Below, one piece after another: positions 1 through 7,308 of a DNA stretch of 64,000 nt. Source of the DNA: Kitasatospora aureofaciens (lineage in GTDB: Bacteria > Actinomycetota > Actinomycetes > Streptomycetales > Streptomycetaceae). Each line of letters opens with the position of its first letter. Position 1 is the first letter of the stretch. Location: the NCBI GenBank assembly GCA_000720845.1, contig JODU01000013.1:1-64000 (forward strand), written 5' to 3'. The notes beneath the pieces are model-generated. The model was not told the origin of the DNA, did no database searches, and saw nothing but the letters and a program-made list of their open reading frames with translations. The position numbers and the translations under genes are program-made.

Positions 1-102
1 AACGTCTGGACCGTCGACGAACCCGGCGCCATCCGCAAAATGACCGGCCTCGGCGTCGACGGCATCATCACCGACTACCCCCAGACCCTCACCCAGCGGT
101 AA
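1..102 (+). CDS. Glycerophosphodiester phosphodiesterase, C-terminal end (partial)
   Basis: Only the last 33 codons lie in the window, in frame from base 1 to the TAA at 100-102. They read as the end of a TIM-barrel GDPD: a W-T-V-D-E-P segment is followed by G-V-D-G-I-I-T-D-Y-P, the last beta strand and loop of this family. Family members hydrolyse glycerophosphodiesters to glycerol 3-phosphate and an alcohol. The rest of the gene, including the catalytic His and metal ligands, lies upstream of the window, so localisation and substrate cannot be judged. Confidence 0.8.
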   Translation, partial: NVWTVDEPGAIRKMTGLGVDGIITDYPQTLTQR

Positions 103-227
103 CGGGGCACGGGAAGACCGGCGCTTTGACACACATCGCCATCGGGCGTTGACTGTCCGTACGGCGCAGCGCCATGCCGCTCCGGGGAACCCGGTGATCC
201 AAGCGACCCAGGAAAGCGGCATACGAC

Positions 228-572
228 ATGTACGACCAGACACGCGCACAACAGCCCTCGGACCAGGACCAGCGCCGCACCGAGCGCCGTCCCGCGGCAC
301 CGGAGGCGCTCCTGCCGCCGGCGGAACGGGACGCGGTCCTGGACCGCCTCCGCAAGGCCATCAACACCTTCGCCGACGCTCCGCACGACGCGCTGGAGGA
401 GGCCGAGGGCGCCTTCGACGACGCCGCGGCCCACCTCGCCGGCGCCCTCGCGGAACGGCGCCGTGCCCTGCACGAGAGCTGGCAGGACCAGGACCCCGAG
501 ACGCATGCCGAGGAACTCCGGCTCGCCCTGCGGCAGTACCGCGAGATCACGCAGCGGCTGCTCCGCACCTGA
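228..572 (+). CDS. Small charged hypothetical protein
   Basis: A 114-residue protein that I do not recognise. It has no signal peptide or membrane segment. The first 40 residues are Gln-, Arg- and Pro-rich and probably disordered. Residues 40-114 look helical and acidic (repeated Ala-Glu-Asp runs with Leu/Ile spacing), ending in a Tyr-Arg-Glu-Ile-rich helix. An AGGAAAG purine run about 10 bases before the ATG supports the start. The gene converges on the FGE gene and the two overlap by 26 bases (547-572), so each stop codon lies inside the other gene. Codon bias is normal for the region, which argues for a real gene. Function unknown. Confidence 0.6.
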   Translation: MYDQTRAQQPSDQDQRRTERRPAAPEALLPPAERDAVLDRLRKAINTFADAPHDALEEAEGAFDDAAAHLAGALAERRRALHESWQDQDPETHAEELRLALRQYREITQRLLRT

Positions 573-1536
573 CGGCCGCGTCGTTGGCACAGCGGAAGCC
601 GAGGTTGGCGGACGAGGAGTCCGGCGTGTTGGAGGAGCGGGCGGCGACCCGGTAACGGTTGCAGTAGGAGTCGTGGCACAGGTAGGAGCCGCCCCGCAGG
701 ACCCGCGCCGTCCCGGTCCCGGGGCCCCGCGGGTCCACCGCCGGTGACTCGGCGTAGTAGGCGGGCGAGAACCAGTCGGAGCACCACTCCCACACGTTGC
801 CCGCGGTGTTCCACAGGCCGTGGCCGTTGGGCCGGTAGGACTTGACCGGTGCGGTGGTGAGGTGCCCGTCCTCGGCCGTGTTGACGTGGGGGAACCGGCC
901 CTGCCAGATGTTGCAGCGCCACCGGCCCCCCGGGGTCAGTTCGTCGCCCCAGGCGTAGCGGCGGCCGGCCAGTCCCCCGCGGGCGGCGTACTCCCACTCG
1001 GCCTCGGTGGGCAGACGCTTGCCGGCCCACCGTGCGTAGGCGGTGGCGTCGTTCCAGGAGACGTGGACGACGGGATGGTTCTGCCGGCCGGTGATGTCGG
1101 AGCGGGCGCCCTCGGGGCGGCGCCAGTGGGCGCCCCGCACGTTGATCCACCAGGGGGCGCCGGCGGCGTTGCCGAGGACGTCGGCTCCGGGGGCGGCGAC
1201 CACCAGGTGGAAGACCGCCGAGGAACCGAAGCGCTCGGCGTCGGTCACATGGCCGGTCGCCTTGACGAAGGCGGCGAACTGGGCGTTGGTGACGGCGGTC
1301 TCGTCGATGTGGAAGGGCCTCAGACGTACCGTGTGCACGGGTGTCTCGCCGTCGGCCGGACAGCCCTCCCCGAAGGCGTCCCCCATGGCGAACTCCCCGC
1401 CCGGCAGGCGCACCTGTCCACGGGTCGAGCGCGGTCCGGCGTCGGCCCCCGTCCGCGCGGGGAACGCGGTGGGCGGGGCGGCCACGGCGGCGGGTGCCGT
1501 GGCGGGGGCGCAGCACGGGCGGTGAGTGCTGGTCAT
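547..1536 (-). CDS. Formylglycine-generating enzyme (sulfatase-maturating)
   Basis: A 329-residue SUMF1/FGE-family protein. These copper enzymes oxidise the Cys of a C-x-P-x-R motif to formylglycine in a nascent type I sulfatase. The FGE core runs from about residue 42 to the end: an N-terminal L-P-G-G-E-F-x-M-G motif, an R-L-P-T-E-A-E-W-E-Y-A-A-R-G-G block near the middle, then G-N-V-W-E-W. The paired copper-binding cysteines in C-H-D-S-Y-C fall near residues 287 and 292, so this is a true FGE rather than a catalytically dead relative. There is no signal peptide, so it should act in the cytosol. The start has GAGGA just upstream and sits 32 bases after the sulfatase stop. It is the last gene of the ROK/ABC/sulfatase operon. 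Confidence 0.93.
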   Translation of the reverse strand: MTSTHRPCCAPATAPAAVAAPPTAFPARTGADAGPRSTRGQVRLPGGEFAMGDAFGEGCPADGETPVHTVRLRPFHIDETAVTNAQFAAFVKATGHVTDAERFGSSAVFHLVVAAPGADVLGNAAGAPWWINVRGAHWRRPEGARSDITGRQNHPVVHVSWNDATAYARWAGKRLPTEAEWEYAARGGLAGRRYAWGDELTPGGRWRCNIWQGRFPHVNTAEDGHLTTAPVKSYRPNGHGLWNTAGNVWEWCSDWFSPAYYAESPAVDPRGPGTGTARVLRGGSYLCHDSYCNRYRVAARSSNTPDSSSANLGFRCANDAAVRCGAAAA

Positions 1537-1568
1537 GGGTCCTCGAATCGGTCGCGTGCTCGGGCCTG

Positions 1569-3110
1569 CTACGCCTTGTAGGTGGACTCGTCGAGCCCGC
1601 TCAGGGTCGGGTCGTGTCCCACCTCGCCGACGTCGTACATCGACGTCATCCAGTGGTAGAAGTTGTCGCCGCGTTCGCGCAGGACGTCGTAGAGCCGGCG
1701 CATCATGCGGCCGCGGACCTCGGCCCGTTCCGGATGCGCGTAGACGTTCTGCAGTTCGTCCGGGTCGGTGTGCAGGTCGTACAGCTCGTTGACGGAGTCG
1801 GGGTTGACGACGAGTTTGTAGCGGTCCTCGCGCAGCATGCGCTGGGGGTAGGGGAAGTGGTGGCCGTGGAACTCGCAGACGATGTCCTCGTCCCACTCCA
1901 CCGTCTCGCCGCGCACCAGGGGCAGCAGGCTGCGCGAGTCGACGGCGGGTTCAGGGTCCAGGCCCGCCAGTTCGAGGATGGTGGCGGTGCAGTCGAGGAG
2001 GCTGACGAACTCGTCGCGCACCTGACCGCCGGGTGCGCCCGGTACCCGGAGCAGACCGGGTGTGCGGTAGATGTCCTCGTACATCGCGGGGCCCTTGTCG
2101 TGCAGCCGGTGGGAGCCGGTGAACTCCCCGTGGTCGCAGGTGAAGAAGACCGCCGTGTCGTCCACGAGGCCGAGCCGTTCCATGGCCGCCATGACCCGGC
2201 CGATCTGCCGGTCGATGAGGGCCACGTAGCCCCAGTAGACGGCGATGAGCTTGCGGGTCGTCTCGATCGGCATCGTGTCGAAGGTCCAGTGCGCGCTGTA
2301 GTTGCGCTGGACCGGGGGCTTGCCCTCGAAGGTCTCGGACACCGACCGCGGCAGTTCCACGTCCGCGGGATCGACCAGGTCGAAGTACTCGTCCGGGAGG
2401 ATGTACGGCAGGTGCGGTCCGAAGAAGTGCAGGGCCAGGAAGAAGGGCCGGTCCTGCTCGTGGGCGTCGGCGGCGTAGTGCTCCAGCCGCTCGATGGCGC
2501 GGGTGGCCAGGTAGTGCTCGAAGGTGGCCTCGACCGGCTGGTGCAGCCGGGCCGCCAGCAGGTTGCCGGGGCCGCCGTTGGGCAGGGTGCCGCGCACCCG
2601 GTCGCTGATCTCGTACGGGGGGAGTCCGCGTTCGGCGAGGTAGGCGAGGTAGTCCGGGTGGTCGACGGGGTTGTGCCAGCCGGGCAGTTCGGGGCCGTCG
2701 AAGCCGTAGTCGGCGGCCGTGCGGCGGTTTCCGGCGTGCCACTTGCCGAACAGGCCGCAGTTGTAACCGTGTTCGCGCAGTGCCCGGGAGAAGGCGAACC
2801 GGTCCTCGGCCAGGTCTTCCAGGTAACCGACGTTGCGTTCGTGGTTGGCGAGGAGTTTGTGCCGGAAGGGTGCCTGGCCGGTCAGCAGGCTGGCGCGGGC
2901 GGGGGTGCAGATGGCGGTGGGGGTGTACCAGCGGTCGAAGCGGGTTCCCGTGGCGGCCAGTTCGTCAAGTACGGGGGTGTGGGCCAGCGGGTTGCCGTAG
3001 GCGCCGAGGGTGTCCGCGCGGTGCTGGTCGGTCATGAGGAAGAGGATGTTCTTCCGGGACGCGCCGGACCGGCTGCCGGTCCCGGTGCCGGGCTGGTTCG
3101 CTCGCGTCAC
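1569..3110 (-). CDS. Type I (formylglycine) sulfatase, cytosolic
   Basis: A 513-residue S1-family arylsulfatase-like enzyme that should hydrolyse an organic sulfate ester to alcohol and sulfate. The N-terminal strand carries M-T-D-Q-H (metal ligand Asp28). The maturation motif C-T-P-A-R is at residues 68-72, followed by A-S-L-L-T-G. The second metal site is seen as C-D-H-G-E in the middle of the protein. No signal peptide or lipobox is present, so the substrate must be imported. The GTG start overlaps the stop of the substrate-binding protein gene by four bases (GTGA), indicating translational coupling. Substrate is unknown; the ROK regulator suggests a sugar sulfate, the SsuA-like binding protein a small organosulfur compound. 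Confidence 0.93.
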   Translation of the reverse strand: MTRANQPGTGTGSRSGASRKNILFLMTDQHRADTLGAYGNPLAHTPVLDELAATGTRFDRWYTPTAICTPARASLLTGQAPFRHKLLANHERNVGYLEDLAEDRFAFSRALREHGYNCGLFGKWHAGNRRTAADYGFDGPELPGWHNPVDHPDYLAYLAERGLPPYEISDRVRGTLPNGGPGNLLAARLHQPVEATFEHYLATRAIERLEHYAADAHEQDRPFFLALHFFGPHLPYILPDEYFDLVDPADVELPRSVSETFEGKPPVQRNYSAHWTFDTMPIETTRKLIAVYWGYVALIDRQIGRVMAAMERLGLVDDTAVFFTCDHGEFTGSHRLHDKGPAMYEDIYRTPGLLRVPGAPGGQVRDEFVSLLDCTATILELAGLDPEPAVDSRSLLPLVRGETVEWDEDIVCEFHGHHFPYPQRMLREDRYKLVVNPDSVNELYDLHTDPDELQNVYAHPERAEVRGRMMRRLYDVLRERGDNFYHWMTSMYDVGEVGHDPTLSGLDESTYKA

Positions 3111-4108
3111 TTGCCCGCCCCCGTGAAGAGGTCGCCGGTGTAGTAGGTTTTCGGATCGACGGGCTTCTTGAGCTTGCCGGCGTCGACGAAGTAGTCGTTC
3201 ATGCCCTCCAGCCATGAGACGACGGTGCCGTCCCGGGTCAGCTTGTCGAGTTCGGCCACGCTGAGCACCTTGTTGTTCGCGGCGTCCGCCTGGACCTGGG
3301 CGACGGGGATCTTCAGCTTGCCGGCGGTGAGCTTGATCGCCTCGTCGGTGTGCTCGGAGCGGAACGTCATGGCCTCGCGGAGCACCGCGAGGACCTTCTT
3401 GGTCTTCTCCGGCTGGTCGGCCACCACCTTGTTGCCCGCGACGAACGCGGTGGGGAAGGAGACGTCCGCTTCGAAGTCGGCGTTCTTGGCGAGTTCGACC
3501 AGGTCGGGCACCTGCTTCTTGATCGTCGCCGCGGCCGGGTACCAGAAGCCCGCTCCGTCGACCTGCCGGGAGGAGAAGGCGGACACGATGGTGGACGGGT
3601 CCATCGGGACGACCTTCAGGTCCTCCTTGGTCATCCCGGCCTTCTCCAGGGCGAGCGAGAGGATCATGTCGCCGGAGGTGCCCTCGGGTACGGCGACGGT
3701 CTTGCCCTTGAGCTGCCGCATCGAGGTGATGCCCGGCTGGGCCAGCACCCGGTCGGAGTTGCCGAGGGTGTTGATGGCGACGACCTTGGCCTGGCCGGAG
3801 GCGGGCAGCCACATGGCGCCGGGGCCTATGTAGCCGAAGTCGAGGTTGTTCGTGCCCAGGGCCTGGATCTGGAGCGGCCCGTTGGTGAAGACCTTGGCGT
3901 CCGCCGACAGCCCGTGCTTCTTCCACAGGCCCTTGGCCTCGGCGATGGCGATCAGGCTGGCGCCGTTGAAGTCGTTGATGTATCCGAAGCGCACCTTGTC
4001 CGAGGAGCCGCCGGAGGACGAGCCGCCGCCGCACGCGGCGAGCAGCGCCATCGCGGCCACGCCGGCGAGGGTGGTGGTGAGGCTTCTGCGGGTGAGGGCG
4101 GGTGACAT
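3107..4108 (-). CDS. SsuA/TauA-type ABC substrate-binding lipoprotein
   Basis: A 333-residue periplasmic-binding-type lipoprotein. Residues 1-30 form a signal peptide with a lipobox ending L-L-A-A-C, so the mature protein would be lipid-anchored outside the membrane. The mature part begins V-R-F-G-Y and follows the NMT1/SsuA fold (A-x-A-K-G-L-W-K-K-H-G, then G-K-T-V-A-V-P-E-G-T-S-G-D). Such proteins bind sulfonates, taurine or other small organosulfur compounds. I chose the ATG at 4108 because GGAAGGGA lies nine bases upstream. An alternative ATG at 4132 would overlap the ATPase stop but lacks a good ribosome site. It works with the two following transporter entries and delivers substrate for the sulfatase. 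Confidence 0.88.
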   Translation of the reverse strand: MSPALTRRSLTTTLAGVAAMALLAACGGGSSSGGSSDKVRFGYINDFNGASLIAIAEAKGLWKKHGLSADAKVFTNGPLQIQALGTNNLDFGYIGPGAMWLPASGQAKVVAINTLGNSDRVLAQPGITSMRQLKGKTVAVPEGTSGDMILSLALEKAGMTKEDLKVVPMDPSTIVSAFSSRQVDGAGFWYPAAATIKKQVPDLVELAKNADFEADVSFPTAFVAGNKVVADQPEKTKKVLAVLREAMTFRSEHTDEAIKLTAGKLKIPVAQVQADAANNKVLSVAELDKLTRDGTVVSWLEGMNDYFVDAGKLKKPVDPKTYYTGDLFTGAGK

Positions 4109-4128
4109 GGCGGGGAGTCCCTTCCGGG

Positions 4129-4941
4129 TCATGGCGTCGGGAAGTGGGCACCGGAAAGGGCGGCGGTGCGGCCTTCCTGGTGGTAGACGGAGTGCCACAC
4201 GCGGTTGCGCAGCGCGGCGAACTCGGGGCTGAGCCGGAATGCCTCGTCGCGCTCGACGGCGGGGTCGACGTCGACGACGTCGTAGACGCGGCCTGGACGA
4301 GCGGCCATCACGACGACGCGGTTGGCCAGGAACACGGCCTCGTCGACGTCGTGGGTGATGCACAGGACCGTGCGCTTGTCCTGGCTCCAGGTCTTCAGCA
4401 GCTGCTCCTGGAGCTTGACCCGGGTGAGCGCGTCGAGCGCGCCGAAGGGTTCGTCCATCAGCAGAATCGAGGGGTCGACGGCGTAGGCGCGGGCGATGGC
4501 GCAGCGCTGGCGCATGCCTCCGGAGAGGGTCTTGGGGAGCGCGTCGGCGAAGCGTTCCAGGCCGACCAGTTCGATGAAGTGCTCCGCCCGGGCCCGGCGT
4601 TCGTGTTTCGGCACGCCCGTGGTCCTGAGGCCGAACTCGACGTTCTGACGCACCGTCAGCCAGGGGAAGAGGGCGTACTGCTGGAAGATGACGCCGCGCT
4701 CGGGGCCGGGTCCGGACACGGGCGCTCCGTCCACCAGGGCACGGCCCGCCGTGGGGGTCTCCAGTCCGGCGAGGATGTTCATCAGGGTGCTCTTGCCGCA
4801 GCCCGAGGGGCCCACGACGGTGACGAACTCGTGGTCGGCGATGTCGAGGCAGACGTCGTCGAGGGCGGTGAAGGTCTCCCGGCCCAGCGAGAAGGTCTTG
4901 GTGACGTGCTGGACGGAGATCTTGGCGGGGGTGCTGGTCAT
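4129..4941 (-). CDS. SsuB/TauB-type ABC transporter ATP-binding protein
   Basis: A 270-residue ABC ATPase that powers import by the neighbouring permease. Walker A is G-P-S-G-C-G-K-S-T, the Q-loop reads Q-Q-Y-A-L-F-P-W, the signature is L-S-G-G-M-R-Q-R, Walker B is I-L-L-M-D-E-P-F-G and the switch His is in I-T-H-D-V-D-E-A. The length and the D-E-A-V-F-L-A-N ending are typical of the nitrate/sulfonate/taurine subfamily. The ATG at 4941 overlaps the permease stop as ATGA, and a GGCAGGA purine run precedes it. An in-frame upstream ATG (five codons earlier) is possible but less well placed. Confidence 0.92.
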   Translation of the reverse strand: MTSTPAKISVQHVTKTFSLGRETFTALDDVCLDIADHEFVTVVGPSGCGKSTLMNILAGLETPTAGRALVDGAPVSGPGPERGVIFQQYALFPWLTVRQNVEFGLRTTGVPKHERRARAEHFIELVGLERFADALPKTLSGGMRQRCAIARAYAVDPSILLMDEPFGALDALTRVKLQEQLLKTWSQDKRTVLCITHDVDEAVFLANRVVVMAARPGRVYDVVDVDPAVERDEAFRLSPEFAALRNRVWHSVYHQEGRTAALSGAHFPTP

Positions 4942-5819
4942 CGGCGTTCCTGCCATCGGGTGAGCCTGCGTTCGGCGAGGAGGAGGACGCGGTCCATGAG
5001 GAGACCTAGGATCCCGATCGAGATGAGCCCGACGAAGATGGTCGGGAGGTCGTAGTAGAGCTGGGCGTTCTGCATGCGGTAGCCGAGGCCCTCCTGGGCG
5101 GCGATCAGCTCCGCGGCGACCAGGGTGGCCCAGGCCGAGCCGAGGCCGACCCGCATGCCGACGAGGATGAAGGGAGTGGACGCCGGCACCACCACGCGAG
5201 CGAAGATGGTGGCGTCGCCCGCGCCCAGTACCCGGGCGGCGTCGATCAGTGTGCGGTCGACGTTCACCACGCCCTGGAAGGTGGAGATCACGCAGGCCAG
5301 GAACGCGGCGAGGAAGATGACGAAGATCTTCGGTGTCTCGTCGATGCCCATGGCGACCACGGCCAGCGGGATGATCGCCAGCGGCGGGATGGTGCGGAAG
5401 AACTGGATCCAGGGTTCGATCAGGCCGCGCAGGATGCCGTACCAGCCCATCAGGAAGCCCACCGGGACGGCCACGGCCGTGCCCAGGGCGAAGCCGACGA
5501 GGACCCGGGTGAGGCTGGCCAGGGCGTCGTCGGCCAGCGTCCCGTCGCTGATCAGCGTGCCGGCGCGGTCGACGACCTCCGGTGGTGTCGGCAGTTTGAA
5601 ACCTGCGGACGCGAGGGCCCACCAGACGGCGATGCCGAGCGCGACGGACACGGCGTTCAGAGCCAGGGGCACCCCGCGTCGGCCAGAACGCGGTTGCTCC
5701 TGCGCGGACTTGGCCCCGCCCGCAGGGTTGTCGCTCGCTTCGGCGCCGGGCGAGGCCCCGGGCCGCTTCTCGGTCCTCGGGTGCCGCTGGCCGGCGCCCC
5801 GCTTGTCAAGGACGGACAT
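4938..5819 (-). CDS. SsuC/TauC-type ABC transporter permease
   Basis: A 293-residue inner-membrane permease of the BPD transport family. Residues 1-55 are a charged, Ala/Pro-rich cytosolic tail, longer than usual. About six hydrophobic segments follow. The EAA-type coupling loop is seen as A-A-R-V-L-G-A-G-D around two thirds of the way along. A perfect AAGGAG nine bases before the ATG fixes the start. The gene begins inside the end of the ROK gene (14-base overlap) and is followed by ATGA-coupled ATPase, so the regulator, permease, ATPase, binding protein, sulfatase and FGE genes form one transcription unit. Confidence 0.92.
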   Translation of the reverse strand: MSVLDKRGAGQRHPRTEKRPGASPGAEASDNPAGGAKSAQEQPRSGRRGVPLALNAVSVALGIAVWWALASAGFKLPTPPEVVDRAGTLISDGTLADDALASLTRVLVGFALGTAVAVPVGFLMGWYGILRGLIEPWIQFFRTIPPLAIIPLAVVAMGIDETPKIFVIFLAAFLACVISTFQGVVNVDRTLIDAARVLGAGDATIFARVVVPASTPFILVGMRVGLGSAWATLVAAELIAAQEGLGYRMQNAQLYYDLPTIFVGLISIGILGLLMDRVLLLAERRLTRWQERR

Positions 5820-7071
5820 GGGCGGCTCCTTCGGTGGCGGAGTCGGGTGCATCGGAACGGCCCTTCACGTCGGCGGTTTCGGGGTACCTCGCCAGGAGGG
5901 GTGAGCTGTGGAAGACCGCGGCCAGCGCGCCGATGGCGCCGTCGTCGTCGGAGAGCCGGGCGGCGGCGACGACGGGACCGGCCGACGCGGTGGGGAAGAT
6001 CTCGGCGGCGAGGGTGGCGGCGACCTGTTCCACGAGGACGGGCGCCAGCCGGGTGATCTCGCCGCCGACGACCACCTTCGCCGGGTTCAGCATCATGGTC
6101 GCGGCGCCGACCACCCGGCCCAGTGCCCCCGCGGCCTCCCGCAGAACCCGGTCCACGACGGGGTGGGCCCGGCGCACGGCGGCCGCGAGGTCGTCCAGGT
6201 TCTCCAGACGCAGGCCGAACTCCCAGCAGGCGGCGAGGATCCCGGGCACCGAGGCCACGGTCTCCAGACAGCCCCGCTTGCCGCAGCGGCAGGGGCGGCC
6301 CGCCGGCTCGACGGTCACGTGTCCCAGCTCGCCGGCCAGCCCGGACGATCCCGTCACCAGCTGGCCGCCGACGACGAGACCGCCGCCGACACCGTCCGAC
6401 AGCCGCACGTACACCAGGTCGGCGACGCTGTCGGCGCCGCTGATCGCCTCGGCGAGGGCGGCGAGGCGGGTGTTGTTGTCGACGATCACCGGGGCGTCGA
6501 AGCGTTCGGCGAAGGCCACGTCGACGCCCTCGGGCGCCGGGCGCAGCACGGTGGTCCCGGTGGTCGCGCGAGGCCAGGCCGCCCCCTCGGGGGCCGGGTA
6601 GGGGCCGGGTACGCCGATGCCGATGCCCTGCAGCGCCCCGTAGTGGACGCCGGCCTCGCCGCTCAGCCGGTCGACCAGTTCCAGGGCCAGTTCGGTGCGG
6701 GTCCGCCAGCTCGCGGTGTCCTCGTACCGGACGGAGCCGGAGACCATGATCTCGTGCGAGGCGTCGGCGACGACGACGTGGACCCGCCGGTGCCCGAAGT
6801 CGACGCCCATGAACTGAGCCGACGCCGGGTCGAGCGCCAGCCGTTCGGCCGGCCGCCCGCTGCCCTCGCGGCGGGAGGCGTCGGTGTCCACGACGACGAT
6901 GGCGCCTCGCTGGAGAAGGTTGCCGGTGATCTCGGAGAGGGTGGTGCGGGACAGGCCCACGACCCGGGCGATCTCGCCCCGGCTCATGGCGCCGTTCTCC
7001 TGCAGCGCACGCATGACGCGCTCTTCGTGGGTCCGCCTGACCAGTGCGTGCACTCCGCTGGGCATCTGCAT
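5806..7071 (-). CDS. ROK-family transcriptional regulator
   Basis: A 421-residue ROK (repressor/ORF/kinase) regulator. Residues 10-70 hold a winged HTH (R-G-E-I-A-R-V-V-G-L-S-R-T-T-L-S-E-I). The sugar-kinase-like fold follows, with G-V-D-F-G-H near residue 95 and the zinc motif C-R-C-G-K-R-G-C near residue 270. ROK regulators sense sugars or sugar phosphates, which points to a carbohydrate inducer for the operon it heads. No ribosome site precedes any candidate start. Instead a strong promoter (-35 TTGACG, 17-base spacer, -10 TACCTT) ends seven bases before the ATG at 7071, so the mRNA is probably leaderless. The stop lies inside the permease gene. Confidence 0.9.
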   Translation of the reverse strand: MQMPSGVHALVRRTHEERVMRALQENGAMSRGEIARVVGLSRTTLSEITGNLLQRGAIVVVDTDASRREGSGRPAERLALDPASAQFMGVDFGHRRVHVVVADASHEIMVSGSVRYEDTASWRTRTELALELVDRLSGEAGVHYGALQGIGIGVPGPYPAPEGAAWPRATTGTTVLRPAPEGVDVAFAERFDAPVIVDNNTRLAALAEAISGADSVADLVYVRLSDGVGGGLVVGGQLVTGSSGLAGELGHVTVEPAGRPCRCGKRGCLETVASVPGILAACWEFGLRLENLDDLAAAVRRAHPVVDRVLREAAGALGRVVGAATMMLNPAKVVVGGEITRLAPVLVEQVAATLAAEIFPTASAGPVVAAARLSDDDGAIGALAAVFHSSPLLARYPETADVKGRSDAPDSATEGAAHVRP

Positions 7072-7078
7072 GCCGGTC

Positions 7079-7107
7079 AAGGTAGGGAGGCGCGATTATT
7101 CCGTCAA
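7079..7107 (-). promoter_or_regulatory. Leaderless promoter of the ROK/sulfatase operon
   Basis: On the minus strand TTGACG (7102-7107) is separated by exactly 17 bases from TACCTT (7079-7084), and the ATG starts seven bases later. This is the geometry of leaderless actinobacterial transcripts. One copy of the 11-base repeat CGCGATTATTC lies in the spacer, where a bound repressor would block RNA polymerase, so autorepression by ROK is the simplest reading. Confidence 0.6.
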
Positions 7108-7189
7108 CACTCCGACAGAAAGACGCAATGAAGCGTTCACAATGCCTGGTGGGCCGGGGCATGGATGGGGCGCCGCAACGCGATTATTC
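7091..7189. repeat. 11-base direct repeat, candidate ROK operators
   Basis: CGCGATTATTC occurs at 7091-7101 and again at 7179-7189, 88 bases apart, in the region between the ROK gene and the divergent GH43-like gene. The first copy is inside the ROK promoter spacer. The second is 10 bases upstream of a TTGACG that could be the -35 of the GH43-like gene. The AT-rich core stands out in this GC-rich DNA. Direct evidence of binding is lacking. Confidence 0.45.
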
Positions 7190-7199
7190 GTCCGCCCTG

Positions 7200-7229
7200 T
7201 TGACGTAAATGTGCGGGCGTTCGCATGCT
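7200..7229 (+). promoter_or_regulatory. Candidate promoter of the GH43-like gene
   Basis: TTGACG (7200-7205) is followed after 18 bases by CATGCT (7224-7229), giving an mRNA with a leader of about 70 bases before the start at 7309. The -10 match is modest. The element mirrors the divergent ROK promoter and sits next to the second copy of the direct repeat. Confidence 0.35.
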
Positions 7230-7308
7230 GTGCGCCATGCCCCCGTCACGCGGCTCGTGTGCCGCGCCCCCGGTTCCCGGACGGGGACGACGAAGGAGAA
7301 CCCGACTG

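Noticed and set aside
103..227. TTGACA near 124 and TTGACT near 150 as promoters for the small hypothetical gene.
   Set aside because: Neither has a convincing -10 hexamer at 16-19 bases, so no promoter was called.
3107..4132. ATG at 4132 as start of the SsuA-like gene, overlapping the ATPase stop.
   Set aside because: The overlap is attractive, but GGAAGGGA is ideally spaced for ATG 4108, which also gives a normal lipoprotein signal length.
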